Notes: generated by a model from the letters alone, not told the origin. Shown: positions 10,163 to 21,999, numbered from the stretch's first letter. The stretch: DNA of 64,000 nt from Xenopus tropicalis (GCF_000004195.4 NC_030677.2:173030019-173094018), one strand, 5' to 3'. Made by a program: numbers and translations.

Positions 10163-10345
10163 AGACTTAAGCTGGTCATACACCATAAGATCCACTAGTT
10201 TGGCTAGTGGATCTTTGCCCAATTTGGCCACGTATATTTCGGGCCAAATTGGGCTGATCCGATTGTTTGGCCATTGGGCAAAGATATATATCTTGATATA
10301 GGTCCCAGGAGGGACTGAAACGGAACGCATGGTGTGCTGGTCCTG
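10163..10345. mobile_element. MITE family H copy with inner inverted repeats
   Basis: Opens TTAAGCTGGTCATACACC. It contains the small palindrome GATCCACTAGTTTGGCTAGTGGATC (25 bases) and TTGGCC/GGCCAA motifs, as in other family H copies. Confidence 0.5.
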
Positions 10346-10737
10346 TTTATAGGTATCTTTATATATATATATGTATAATAATTGGCGCTTATGCAGACTA
10401 GCTGTAGGGCTTATGCTTATGCATGGCTAGCTGTAGGGCTTATACAAACTAATGTTTAAAACTAACTGCAGTTAAACTATTACAAAGTAGAAAAAAGAAC
10501 TGAGAGTGCAGACTGTTGCTCTTTGCAGTTTGGCTGTCCAGGTGTGAAAGTGAAACACTCAGTCATACCCATCTTAACTAACCTTCAGCCTATTTCTCTA
10601 ATATACATTTAATATCCTCATATTTTGCAAAAATGTGGACTTTAATTATTTATTATGCACAAGTTTTAACAAGCTCTTTTGTGCTGAGGACTCTTTACCT
10701 CTTATATCAATTATTGGTTGTACTTTGTATGTAATTT

Positions 10738-10812
10738 GTATGTTGATTGAATACCATTTTATTGTACAGCGCTATATTGTGGTGCTTTATAAATAAGTTT
10801 TAAAAATTGTAA
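10738..10812. mobile_element. L2/SINE-type 3' tail fragment
   Basis: TTGTACAGCGCTATATTG followed by GGTGCTTTATAAATAAG is the familiar 3' end of vertebrate L2-derived repeats. Similar tails lie at 38497-38592 and 42985-43070. Confidence 0.55.
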
Positions 10813-11619
10813 TAAAGTCATCTGACATCACAAAGTAGCTTTACATAGAGAAGTATTTAGACGATAATGTAATAAATAAGGTTACATTAGTCACCAAGAA
10901 GTTCTGTGAGCAAGGCAAAAGGCTGCAGGCTGAGTGCATTTATAAAGGTCACAGTACTCTGGACTGAGTTTTAAATAGCCTTGTAAATTTTATGATCGAC
11001 AGACAGTGCTGTGATGGATGTTAGTCCTGCTATAAGTATTAACATGGCAGCCATGTAAGCCACCCAGACACCTGTGTTAACACTTTGCATTGTCCTTTAT
11101 TTACACATCAATGTTTTGTGCCCCCCTTCTTGACCTGTCTACCCCATTTAAAGTCAGTATTTACACCTATCCTCTCTTGCATTTAGTCTGTGAATTAATG
11201 GCCCTCTCCTCCTTCTTATCTATGCTATACATACGGAGTAGGTTGCTTGAAGCTGCTTGTTCCCTTACTATTAGTATGTTCCTGGTGTTGGGGTCCCTGT
11301 GTGCCTGGGGGATGACGCAGCACTATGGATCTTTATTTGGGTCCAGAGGCCATACAGAGGAAGAGCACACTGCATACATACTACAGACCAATGGTTTCTT
11401 TCACCTCTTCATTGAAGAGTTGGCATTCATACTTGTATTTCTAGCTTGCCATGGTGGTTCTTTTTTCAAGCCTCTACTGCACAGTGGTGTTCCTGGTAAA
11501 TGTCAATCTTTGGCGATGTGGGAGAGTTGCTTATTCTGTAATGGTGGTGTGGTGGTTTTGCTATGGGTGCTTCTCTAATAGCTTCTCTCCGCATTTGACT
11601 TTACACTATAATAGTTGCT

Positions 11620-11974
11620 AAATGAATTCTGTCATTAATTTCTAAATTACACTGTTTACATAGCAAATAATTCACTCTACCATTTAAAATGTTATTCTTA
11701 ATCCAACAAATTTTTTTTATGCATTATGCCCGAGTTTGAGCTTTCAGAAAGAACCAGCGCTACACATTAGAACTGCTTTCAGATTACCTATTGTTTCTCC
11801 TACTCCCATGTAACTGAAGGAGTTCCAGACTGTGGCATCCTAGGAAATGAAAAATATGGCTAGCTTATATAAAAATCTGTTTGCGCTTTAAAAAAACAGA
11901 TTTCAATGCAGGATTCTGCTGAAGAGGCTCTAGTAGCAGACAGAAAAAACATGTTTTCCCATGACAGTATCTCT
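11620..11974. mobile_element. T2-like MITE family K, left-truncated
   Basis: The right end is CCCATGACAGTATCTCT followed by TTAA (11975-11978). Inner segments match 2660-2725 and 3800-4080 in reverse complement. This TTAAAG(A/G)GATACTGTCATG terminus is a common Xenopus T2-type MITE. Confidence 0.65.
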
Positions 11975-11979
11975 TTAAC

Positions 11980-13085
11980 TTATAAATAGTATTGTAAATA
12001 TATTATCCTTTTTGATGCACAAATCTCATGTGATGCACATGGCATCATGTAGCACAAATTGTAACTGATGACATTACTAAGCACCGTTTATAGGGAAATA
12101 TTTATGGGCTAGTCATCGCTTTTATATTGATAGAATTTGTATAGTATTTTTCAGTGTTGAAGATAGAAGCTGTTTGCCTTACTAAAAAGGTAGTGTTACC
12201 ACTTACTCATTTAGCTACCAGAAAGGACGGTTACATATTGAGACCATACATGTTTTTGTTTCTTTTAGCATATTCGCACTCAGCATGTTTATTGGATTTG
12301 AAAGTGTTTCTTGTGTTGTGTAAATAAAAAATGTTAATCCCCAGTTTAGACAACAAAATAGTGAATTCTGTAGCTCTTTACCATGGTTATGTTGATGGTA
12401 TAAGATTCAAAAGAGCTCCAGACAATAGCACCAGCGGCCTGCCTTTTTGTATTTTATTCACTGATCATACAAGGGAGTTGTTTGACAGGTACAGCGTGTG
12501 TGTGTGTCAGCCCGTGCAAAGCACCCTGAGGGGGAGCCACATAGTTCTGCACTTACCAGCGGGTTTTACTTCTCTACCTGTATATTAAGCTGGGAATGAA
12601 AGAGATGTGTGGGAGGTCAGGAATATTTTTCTGTGCAGCAAAAGATTTTATGAATTTTGTGTCAAAACAAAAAATAATGCTTTGCCTAGTAAAGGAAAGC
12701 ATAACTTTAAAGAACTTTGCAATATCCATTCAGTACAAATTTATTATGGTTTTTGAGTTATTTGTTTATGTAATTGCTATTAAAAGCAGCATTTGTCTCA
12801 ATGTAACATAAGACAGTAGATTGACAGAGCTGTCTTGCTTTGGCAACATTGTTTAAATAGTCATAGCTTGCAAATGGTGCTTTCAGTTACAATAACATTT
12901 ACAATTAACTTCACATCACAAGGAAATTTGCTAAGAATTATGTTTTGTTTTATTAGGCAAAAAAACAATTTTTTGGTTTGAAATGTCCTTTAATGCTAAA
13001 TGTGTGTCTTGCGGTCCCCAAGTTGAGAAAAGCCACAACCATCATTCTTTGATACAATGATGCAGTATATATTTAGTGTAACGGG
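11980..13085. other. intronic DNA, no gene
   Basis: 12690-12790 has traces of a TTTAAAGAACTTTGCAAT-type MITE. Nothing else was recognised. Confidence 0.35.
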
Positions 13086-13094
13086 ATTTGTGGC

Positions 13095-13365
13095 AGGTTG
13101 CCCCCCCCCCTCAAGAACCTGGGTATGCATTAAATCACTCTCTATATAGCATAGAACCCCAAGCTTTTTAACCTGTGAGTCACAATCAACTGTAAAAAAA
13201 GTTGGGGAGCAACACAAGCATGAAAATAGTTTTTGGGTTGCCAAATGAGGGCCATGATTGGCTATTTGGTTGCCCCCTATGTGGACTGGAAGCCAACAGA
13301 AATCTCTTTTTGGCATCACTCCTGGTTTGTATGCAACCAAAACTTGCCTCCAAGCCAGGGACTTA
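13095..13365. mobile_element. probable hAT-type repeat fragment
   Basis: The segment has AACCTGTGAGTCACAATCAA, GTTGGGGAGCAACACAAGC and GCTATTTGGTTGCCCCCTAT, a pattern I recall from dispersed frog repeats with hAT-like ends. Termini were not resolved. A C9 run at 13102-13110 lies beside it. Confidence 0.4.
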
Positions 13366-13369
13366 AAAA

Positions 13370-14610
13370 TAAGCACCTATATAGGAATAGTTAGACAAAT
13401 TCATGGATACAACATGACTGTATATTTCTGCTACTGTTACTCACTGATATACCATTTCATTCAGAATAATTGCACTTATAGTAATAGGTTTGTTTGGAAT
13501 ACATTTACATTGGAACAGCAGATGCCACAGAGGATGATTTCCCTTTTGGAATGAATGAATAAATATATGCATATATAGGCAGACTAAACAAACTACTTTG
13601 TATTTGCTACTGGGTAGCTTTTTGTCATTACATTCAGATATCAGTTTAGCAACCTTTGTATCTGGGCCTCTTTTTTATTTTTTGCTGGCTCATTGTACCT
13701 GTCACTGAGCAGTCAAAAGTAATTTGCAAATTTGGGTCTTGTATTGGTGGCTTTTACCAAACATAGTAGCAAGCTCTGATAGTACATATAACTGGGTACT
13801 CAGAGTACAATGCCTTAAAACTCATCTTGTTTTCGATCTACTTTGTACAAAAACACTGCTTTATACCTATATATACTCCATGTAAACAAATTAATGGCTA
13901 CTTTACTCTGACCTAGGGACAGGCATCAATCATCACAGACCCTTTGCTGATCAGAAAGGGCATATCAATATTCATGCTGGTAACCCTATGCTAGTACAAC
14001 TAATGTTAATGAGTTTGCCTTGCAGTGAGTATGATAATAAGTGTAAGATGTCCCCTGCCAATGCCTCTTTGGACCATCAATGTGACTATGATAGTAGGTA
14101 TTCAAACATGAAATGCTACTCGATATATGCCTTGAAGCACATTATGAATAGGTCTGCAGGGACTCAGTGATTTGTCCTTGGTTGGGGTCTGTGAGATAAA
14201 AATGCTTGCTTGAAAGGCAAACAATGATGGTGTTTCATAATTCTCACCAGTGACATATATCTTGGGCAGTGGGGAGACCTGGATATTCAGTTAATTTTGC
14301 TGTGCTAATATATTCACAATAGTTTCACACAAAATACATATTACATGTTTACACTACTAATATATACAATATCACTTATCCCAACTTTTTTTGATTATGG
14401 GCAGAATACTAGATTTGCACAATATATTATGTGCTGTGCCATTGTATGTACATGGTTTGTATAGTGTGGTTACCATGGTAACCTGAGCACTTTTTACACC
14501 ATTCTCTACCATTGAGTTTATATAGGGGTTGGTTCAGCAAGAGCTGTTTGTTTGTCCCTGTGGAAAGCCACATTATTAGACAAAAACTTAAACTACCATA
14601 GGAAAAAATG
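13370..14610. other. intronic DNA, nothing recognised
   Basis: AT-rich sequence without clear repeats or coding potential. Confidence 0.35.
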
Positions 14611-14614
14611 TTAA

Positions 14615-15033
14615 AGGAAAAGTAACACTAACATTTTTTAACTAAAAAATCTATTCTACCCTCCCCCAATAATTGCCCTATCCTGAAAACCATTTGTTAT
14701 TTTGAATGCTTTAGAAGAAAATACCTGTTAAACTTGGCTTCTAGTCATTTGAACAAAGGTGATACAGGGGAAAGCGGCCACAATGCGGCGATCGATTGAT
14801 CGAGCCTAGCCATCCTTTTGTATAGGAAGGAGTCAGGCTATCGCAATCGATCGCCGCATAGTTGATGCTTCCCCTGCAACATTCCCCTGCATCGCCGTAT
14901 CACCTTTGTTCAAATGACCAAGTATTTTTTTCTAAAGCATTCAAAATAACAAATGGTTTTCAGGATAGGGCAATTATTGGGGGAGGGTAGAATAGATTTT
15001 TTTAGTTAAACATTTTTTAGTGTTACTTTTCCT
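14615..15033. mobile_element. palindromic T2/Kolobok-like MITE (419 bp) with TTAA flanks
   Basis: Flanked by TTAA at 14611-14614 and 15034-15037. The ends AGGAAAAGTAACACTAA and TTAGTGTTACTTTTCCT are perfect inverted repeats. Inverted matching continues inward for most of the element, including the GGCGATCGATTG and CAATCGATCGCC pair near the centre. No coding capacity. Confidence 0.9.
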
Positions 15034-15039
15034 TTAACG

Positions 15040-16812
15040 TGGTAATTTAGTTTGTGTGTGTGTAATAATATAAAGCCCTTGTGGGTGGGCCCTCACTTCA
15101 CCTACCGTATAGGTTTGTCTGAATGTCAGTTATATAGCCTTATCTACACCACTGTTGAATATGTTGGTACTTTATTAATGATTGCACTAATAATAGTGTG
15201 TGTTTCTTAGCATTTTTTCCAGGGTAGAGGGCCAGTTTCTTGGAAACCAGATGATCGCTGCTTGTTGGAGTAGTGCCCCTTTGACCTTTGTAGTGCCCTG
15301 GATGCTTTCAGAAGCAGAGACAAAACCAGTAAAACATGAATGCTTGTTTACTATGGTAACAACTGTGCTTATTTTATGTGCTGTGAGCATATCGAGACAA
15401 GCTGGGTTTTCTTGCCATTTTCTGTTTAAGGACTCATTTGTTTAGTAAGACAAATTGGTGTTTTCACTGGAAGCTGTTTTCACTGACATCACTGTTTCGC
15501 CACAGATGAACTGCTTGTTGTTGGTGTGAAAAGCAATTTTGGTTTAGTTCACAGGTCAGAGTGACATAATCCCAGTAAGTCCTCAGCATGAAATGGCACA
15601 ACTCCCAAGAGTATGGCCCACCAAACCTGTCCTGAGCCCCCACTAGCAGTGCATGCTATTTGAGTTTTGGCAATGAAACAAAGATGGCTCAATATTTGGA
15701 TAAGATATGTCCATTCTCGGTTCAAACATTTGTGACTCTACTTAGATCTGAATTGATTCTGATAGTGACTTGGATCTCTAACCTTACACTTGTGTCATAA
15801 AGGCAATGGAACCTGCATCAGGATAAATGTACTGTATTTTTTCCCTGTGACACATTGTAATATACAGTTGGTAGGCCATATGGTTTATTCCACTGAAAAT
15901 AATGAAGCTTATTTAATCCTGCTGCAAGTAGTTACCTACACCATGTTTATTGCATTCTAAACCAGATTCTAATTTACTTGACCTGTGTTTCTTTGCGGCT
16001 TCTTAAGATCTTAAAGTGCTGATTAGACCTGACAGAGGGTTCATGTCATTGAACTCTATAGAAACGGCACACCAGAAAAACCTGACACAGTTGGCTCTCT
16101 CTCACAGAAATTACATTTAGATTTAGGTGCCAAATGGTATAGGCTTTTATAAAGGACCAGGGTTGTAATAATTATGAGGCTGATGGGAATTGGTCCTGAT
16201 TGGAGCCCAGGTTTAGCTAGGGAACTGGGGGATCTTCTGGCACTCTAAAAGGCTAGTTTGGCCCTGTTTATGTCTGTGGCATATGTTATGTGTGCAGATC
16301 CTGCCGGGAGCTGCATTATTTTTAACATAGAATTAATAATTTGCAGTTTGTTAAACCAATACTGACATTCAGAAAAATGACTTTGCAGAACAGTGCTGTT
16401 GTGCTCCAGTTTGATGACATTTCAAAAATGTTAATACATTCCATTTCCATTCCTGGAATGCCCCCTTCTGAGATTTATTTAAGAAGATCTAATCTATTTT
16501 CAGTAGATCTGAGCATTCTACAATAAATAGCTATATTCTCACAAAGACAGCAATCCTGTGGAGCTAAAGAAATTGCCTCTGTTCCACCCTGCCACATCTT
16601 CTAAATCTGGATAGTATTGTGCTCCCCTCCCTGCAAGGGCCATCTAACATTTTAGTTTGGGTGCTTGATAATCTCGAGTTAACTTACCCTTTTAAAAGGC
16701 ATGTTCAGTTAACAAAATTAGTGCTTAAATTGCTGCAAAGATGTCTTGACATGCTAAGGCTCTTCTGTCAGTGGCTGCTGCCATGTGGTAAACAAGGGGT
16801 TTTCTAATAATA
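15040..16812. other. intronic DNA, nothing recognised
   Basis: No repeat termini, tandem arrays or coding exon seen. Confidence 0.35.
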
Positions 16813-16814
16813 TA

Positions 16815-17658
16815 CAGTCACATTAAAAAGTTTGGGAACCCCTCTCAGTCTGCATAATAATTTACTCCACTTTCAACAAAAAAGATAACAGTGGCATGTC
16901 TTTCATTTCCCAGGAACATCGGAGTACTGGGGTTTTTTCTGAACAAAGATTTTGACCTACTGTCAAATTTGGTGGAGATTCCATCATGCTGTGGGGCTGC
17001 GTGGCTAGTTCAGTCACTGGGGCTCTTTTTAAAGTAAAGGGTCAGATGAATTCAACCCAAAATCAACAAATTCTTCAGGATAATGTTCAAGCATCAGTCA
17101 CAAAGTTGAAGATGACACAGGGGTTGGATATTCCAACAAGACAATGACCCTAAACACAGTTGGAAATCTACAAAGGCATTTATGCAGAGGGAGAAGTTTA
17201 ATACTCTGGAATGGCCGTCACAGTCCCCCGACTTTAATATAATCAAAAATCTTTGGGATGATTTGAAGCAGGCTGTCCATGCTCGGCAGCCATCAAATTT
17301 AACTGAACTGGAGAGATTTTGTATGGATGAATGGTCAAAAATTCCGCCATCCAGAATCCAGACACTCATCATAGGCTATAGGAGGCATCTAGAGGTTGTT
17401 ACATTTGCAAAAGGAGACTTAACTAAGTACTGTAATATCTCAGTTGGGGTGTCCAAATTTATGCACCTGTCTAATTTTGTTATGATGCATACTGCATATT
17501 TTCTGTTAATCCAATAAACTTTATGTCACTGCTGAAATACTACTGTTTCTACAAGGCATGTTATATATTCAAAGGAAGTTGCTACATTGAAAGCTCAGCC
17601 AATGATAAACAAAACTCCAAAGAATTAGGAGGGGTTCCCAAACTTTTTCATATGACTG
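16815..17658 (+). mobile_element. internally deleted Tc1/mariner transposon
   Basis: The left end CAGTCACATTAAAAAGTTTG continuing GGAACCCCTC is matched in reverse complement by the right end ...GAGGGGTTCCCAAACTTTTT...ATGACTG. TA lies on each side (16813-16814 and about 17660-17661). At about 845 bp it is roughly half the usual Tc1 length, with the 5' half of the transposase missing. Confidence 0.88.
16960..17437 (+). pseudogene. Tc1-type transposase, 3' part, inactive
   Basis: VKFGGDSIMLWGC is readable at about 16965. From 17131 an open frame starts FQQDNDPKHSWKSTKAF, with the second catalytic Asp of the DDE triad at 17140-17142. It continues EWPSQSPDFNIIKNLWDDLK and ends RRHLEVVTFAKGDLTKY. 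The third catalytic residue, normally Glu in NPIENLW, is Lys here (AAA at 17245-17247), and the N-terminal DNA-binding domain is gone. Both features make it inactive. Confidence 0.88.
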
Positions 17659-17777
17659 TTAATGACTTGAATATATCTTGTTTGCAGCCAGCTGGGTCTA
17701 ATAAACTAAAAAAATTATATTATACTTATTCCCACAACATACCCTTATTTGGGTAGTTTATAAGAACTAACGATTTA

Positions 17778-18020
17778 GTAGTATGTATGTATGTATGTAT
17801 GTATGTGTGTATGTAAGTATCTTTATTTATGAAGTGCTACTTATGTACGCAGCACTGTACAGTAGAATAGATGAATACAAATGGAGTTATTAAGATAATA
17901 GATAAATACAAAGTATAACAATAATTACAAATAAATACAAATAAATACAAGGTACAGTTGCAATAAGTTCAGAGTCAAAGAGACAAGAGGATGGAGGTCC
18001 CTGCCCCGTAGAGCTTGCAA
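17778..18020 (-). mobile_element. L2/SINE-type 3' tail with (GTAT)n microsatellite
   Basis: About eight GTAT units at 17780-17815 lead into GTACGCAGCACTGTACAGTA and end near GTCCCTGCCCCGTAGAGCTT. In reverse orientation this is the AAGCTC...GGGGCAGGGAC motif of L2-derived tails. A shorter relative with the same GTAT run and GTACGCAGCACTGTACAAT is at 23581-23650. Confidence 0.6.
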
Positions 18021-18029
18021 GTAGTGAGA

Positions 18030-19040
18030 AAAGATGGATAGTATATCATTTATTCACACAACACACTTCACTTCACTCATTCCTTTTGTATGTATACATG
18101 CAGAAATTCATAAATAGCTTTGGCATAGTTCCTGAATTTTGTGTGAGGACTCTTATTTCTATCTATCGTTGTTTCCATCCCCTTCAGTAATTGTACTTTT
18201 CAATCCATGCAAATGGAATTGCCCCAATGTTAAAGCGGATGTAATGCTGTGAAATTTGTGCACAATGGCTGCATTTATCTTGTGCAGTTTATTATGGCAG
18301 CCACCAGCTCAGGCCTTCCAAGGAACAAAGGGTTCCAGAAATCTAGCCATAAATTAACCTGACTTTGGAATTACTGTCACATCTCTGAAATAGATTAGTA
18401 ATTTCTCCAGAGCTTTTACATATGAAACTGGCAATCTCCAACCCCCATGGGAATAAGCATTTACCGGAAGATACAGGGACACTTCTTTTCCTCTTTTCGC
18501 CACACAAGAACAGTTAATTAGGATAATGAAAAAATATGACAACAAGATAGAGAGCTATTATCTCTTTTTAATGAAGTTATTGCCAAGTCTACATCATGTT
18601 TCACTATTTGGTTTCTCTAATAGAGAAATAAGCACATTGTTAATTGATTTTAGTGGCATCATATTTTCAGATATTGCATAATTCTTTTATGCAATACAAT
18701 TCTTGCATTTCTTTCATAAATTTAGAATTTTGAATACCTGTACAAGTGCTTTTCTTTCTTCCTTAAACAAGGTGCTCACGTATATGGGAAATATTCTCAC
18801 CAGAGTCAAATAAGAAAAAAAACAAGATATTAAGTCCACTTAATATCTATGAAATTAGGTTTTTCTGAACATTTCTAGGAAAGCAATGTGAACAATTAAA
18901 CTTTACTTTTAAATATAATTGTTTATATTGGCCATACTGTACTGTTCATCAAATAACATGTAGAGAATCTCTCTCTTTGTCATTAAAAACAATAGTTCTT
19001 TAATGACTAGTCATTGGCCCCACAGGTCAATAAGCTACTA
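18030..19040. other. intronic DNA, nothing recognised
   Basis: AT-rich, no repeat boundary or coding exon found. Confidence 0.35.
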
Positions 19041-19889
19041 CTATGGGGCCGATTCACTAAAGTGCGATAAAACGTGCGCTATTTATAGCGTGCGGTAAAA
19101 ATTTTACGGCGTCTTAATTTTCGCGACTTTTCGCACGATTCACTATAAGCATACTTCTGCTATTTTACGCGCGGTATTTCATGCGATAATTTTGGCGCGA
19201 TAAATAGCGTGCGCGGTATTTTTCGCATGCACGCTATTTATCGCAAACGCTAATTGTCGCGACATTACGCACGCGACAATCGGCAGCATAAACCTGGTGA
19301 CATTTTGCCCTGGGAGAGCACAGAGTGCTAGAGAGGTGCTGTATAAATGTTTATTTGCAAAAAAAACCCCCAAAAAACAATAAAAATATAAGTAAGAAAA
19401 AAAAAGAAGTGCTAGGGATAATAAAATAGGGGGGGCATTTAAGAATATTTAGGCAAATACTTAGGGGTCTGTTTGCTAAAGTGGCTTAATTTAAGTGGGA
19501 GATTTTAGACACAGAATAAATGGCAAATATGTTATGGGCACTTTATTAAACGGGGACAAATATAATATTGCAATTATTCTGGCAACAAAACATTGGATTG
19601 GTAGTTATCACACTCGCCAGAAAATACGCCACGTACTAATTAACGCAAGTTTTACTATTCAGCAAAATGGACGAAATTGTTGGCAGAATATTTGCAAACA
19701 TTTAAACCATATAGCATATTGATGCTGTTACTGCTAAATGTAAGAGTGTAGGGGAAACTACATGAAAGTATAGAATACATTACTCAGTTCAAAAGTACAA
19801 AAATAAAACAACTTTTATTTTTACAATTAAAGGGGAAAAAAATAGGGAAAATAAAACTTAGGGCTTGCTGCACTTGAGTTCTTGTATGT

Positions 19890-20365
19890 CCCTCGATAAT
19901 TTCCCCCCGGAGCTGGGCCAGCTCGGCCTTGATGTTGGCCAGGTCCTCCTGCACTGATGGTCCCTCGTGCGCAGGAGAACCTGGTGCCCAGCGCTTGGCC
20001 TGGGGGGAAACTGGGGGAGGAATGAAGGGGGGGAGTGTCCGGGGCCTCGTGGGCCTCTTCGGCCTTGGGGGCCTCTGCTGGTGGGGCCTCTGCTGCTGGG
20101 GCCTCTGGGGCCACTTGTGATGGGGCCTCTGGGGCTGGTGCTGGGGCCTCTGGGGCCGCTGGAGGTCAGGCCTCTTCGGCCTCGGGGGCCGCTGCTTGTG
20201 GGGCCGCTGGAGGTCGGGCCTCTGGAGCCTCTGGGGCCTGGGCGGGTGCTGCTGCCTGGCCGGGTGCTGGGGCCTCGGGGGCCGCTTAAGCCTGGTGGGC
20301 CTCGGGGGCCACAGGAGCCTGTTTTGCCTGGGATTGTGCCTGGGGAAGAGGCGCCAGCTGAAGTT
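19890..20365 (-). pseudogene. Myb-like protein, Pro/Ala-rich linker and coiled-coil end (broken)
   Basis: After acceptor TATCTCACAG the spliced frame reads ELQLAPLPQAQSQAKQAPVA, then many APEAP and AEAP repeats. It is broken by a TAA near 20287 and a TGA near 20170. Further on, the sensible reading moves to another frame that gives SPAHEGPSVQEDLANIKAEL and AQLRGEIIEGHTRTQVQQ, a short coiled-coil-like segment. A Pro/Arg-rich frame also stays open across this GC-rich repeat but is probably an artefact of the GAGGCCCC-type repeats. Confidence 0.5.
20040..20340. repeat. GC-rich imperfect GGGGCCTC repeats
   Basis: About 300 bases of degenerate GGGGCCTCTGGGG-type units coding the Pro/Ala linker of the transposon gene. 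Very GC-rich compared with the surroundings. Confidence 0.7.
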
Positions 20366-20678
20366 CTGTGAGATAGTATTGCAAGATGTTATTTTGTGTA
20401 ATATATTGTACATATATATATATACAGTATATACATTCATACACCATCATAAATAATGGGGCCCCTCACAACAACATTTTTTGGGCCCCCCTCCTCCCAC
20501 GCCCCCACTGGCCCCTCCCCCTGTGAACCCTCACATCAATACAAAGGACACACAGACATTGTTAGCCAGGGCCCCCTAAAACATTCGTGGCCCTTCCCCA
20601 AATGACTCATACTATGGGCCGCTCCCTGCTGCTTCCCCCCTGCTTTAAACTTATTTATGCATATGTATTTGAAAATAG

Positions 20679-20679
<1 letters not shown>

Positions 20680-20717
<38 letters not shown>

Positions 20718-20985
20718 ATACGAAGTGCTGGGAAGCTGCACACCATAAGGAACAATAATACCTGGGTGCCTGTGGCAAAACAAAATCTAGACAGGCATGG
20801 GGTGACGGCACACACAGGATTTTCACAAGGAGTCACGAAGATGTGTAATAATAATAATAATATTCAGAGGTTTATTGTGACCAACGTTTCAGTTCCTCAC
20901 TGGCATTATGGTTGAACGTGATGGACGTATGTCTTTATTCAACCCAACTTACTATGTTACTATGTTACTTTCGTCATCCCTGACA
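20680..20985. mobile_element. dispersed repeat with (TA)n and GTTTCAGTTCC core, inside the transposon intron
   Basis: A (TA)n run at 20684-20712 is followed by AGTGCTGGGAAGCTGCACAC, an ATA/ATT triplet run at 20848-20861, CCAACGTTTCAGTTCC and GTTGAACGTGATGGAC, then ACTATGTTACTATGTTAC. The last part is the CR1-like tail also seen at 50920-50970. Probably two short retroelement pieces. Confidence 0.5.
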
Positions 20986-21071
20986 TTTCTTACATTTGTA
21001 CTTTTAGTTCAAATTACTTGCTAAATCTTTTACTGAACGTATACTGTAAAAGCATAATAAAGTACAATAAT

Positions 21072-21321
21072 TACCTTCCGCAATTTCAGCCACCAGGTCT
21101 GAATTCCTGTGCTTCAGGTCAGACCATATGCGCTGGAGCAGGCGGAGGTCCACTTCAATTCTGAAGCCCCCGTGCAACCCGGCTTGGAGGTCGCGCAGGA
21201 TGGCTCTCTTCCTCTCGTGGACCCCTAAGGGCCCCAGCGGCGGGTCATCATATCCTGAACTCAGGAAACATGTGATAATATAGCGCCTCTCCCCTGGTAG
21301 CAGATCAGAAACCCCAGGCAT
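21072..21321 (-). pseudogene. Myb/SANT-like protein of the transposon, exon 1
   Basis: An open frame from 21321 begins MPGVSDLLPGERR and contains LQRIWSDLKHRNSDLVAEIA. The spacing of Trp-Ser-Asp-Leu-Lys after a basic helix resembles Myb/SANT-like DNA-binding domains of Harbinger accessory proteins. A donor, GAAG followed by GTAATT, lies at about 21073 (plus-strand coordinate). Splicing there to the acceptor at 20366 keeps frame. I infer the domain from pattern, not from a profile search. Confidence 0.5.
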
Positions 21322-21454
21322 GATGCTCTCAGTTTGGTGACAGCAGGCTCAATGACACAAAATGGCCCCAAGTCGCACATGTCACGAGATTACAAAATCG
21401 CTACAAAATGTCGCGACAAAGAAATTGCCAAAATATACATAGTAATGTATTTTG

Positions 21455-21645
21455 TGCGACTAAATATTTTCCGCTACAGTACTGTATATTATCGCGACTA
21501 AATATTTACCGCTATAGTACTGTATATTATCACAACTAAATATTTACCGCTATAGTACAGTATATTATCGCGACTAAATATTTACCGCTATAGTACTGTA
21601 TATTATTGCGACTAAATATTTACCGCTATAGTACTGTATATTAGT
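21455..21645. repeat. 38-bp tandem repeat, about 4.5 copies
   Basis: Units contain GCGACTAAATATTTACCGCT then ATAGTACTGTATATT. GACTAAAT starts recur 38 bases apart, for example at 21496 and 21534. It lies in the subterminal region of the 2.95-kb transposon. Confidence 0.85.
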
Positions 21646-21999
21646 AGCGAAATTCCATACATGCCAAGACTTTAGTAAAATTTAGTAAAAAGACACATAC
21701 TTGAATTAATAACACTGAAAGTCCATATTTTATTGCCAAAAACTCATTTACTGTACTTTTCTATAATTTTTCGCCTGCCTGTAGTTGGTGTTAATTTTCG
21801 CATAGACCAATTTAGCGTGCCTAAGTGTTTGTGAATCATGCGATCGTATTCTTTTCAGCGCAAAAATTAGCGCATGCATTAAAACTAGCGCGCAAAATAC
21901 CGCATGCGATGGTGAATCGCGCGCAAATTATCGCGACTAATTTAACGCAAAAAAGCGTGCAATAAATTTTATCGCACTTTAGTGAATCAGGCCCTATGT

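Larger units (their letters stand above)
19044..21993 (-). mobile_element. 2.95-kb DNA transposon with decayed Myb-like protein gene
   Basis: Inverted termini are GGGGCCGATTCACTAAAGTG at 19045 and CACTTTAGTGAATCAGGCC ending at 21993. The match continues through GCGATAAAA. CTA lies on both sides (19041-19043 and 21994-21996). Subterminal regions at both ends are rich in short CGCG-containing motifs such as GCGCGATAAATAGCG. Inside, on the minus strand, are the remains of a two-exon Myb/SANT-like gene. No DDE transposase frame was found. Termini and CTA flanks resemble family D MITEs in this window. PIF/Harbinger elements carry a separate Myb-like gene and make 3-bp duplications, so a Harbinger relationship is the best guess. 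Confidence 0.75.

Noticed and set aside
19784..20440. A 218-codon Pro/Arg-rich frame on the minus strand
   Set aside because: It runs through GC-rich GGGGCCTC repeats. The Pro/Ala-rich frame joined by splicing to the Myb-like exon makes better sense, so the Pro/Arg reading is probably a shadow except for its last ~35 codons.
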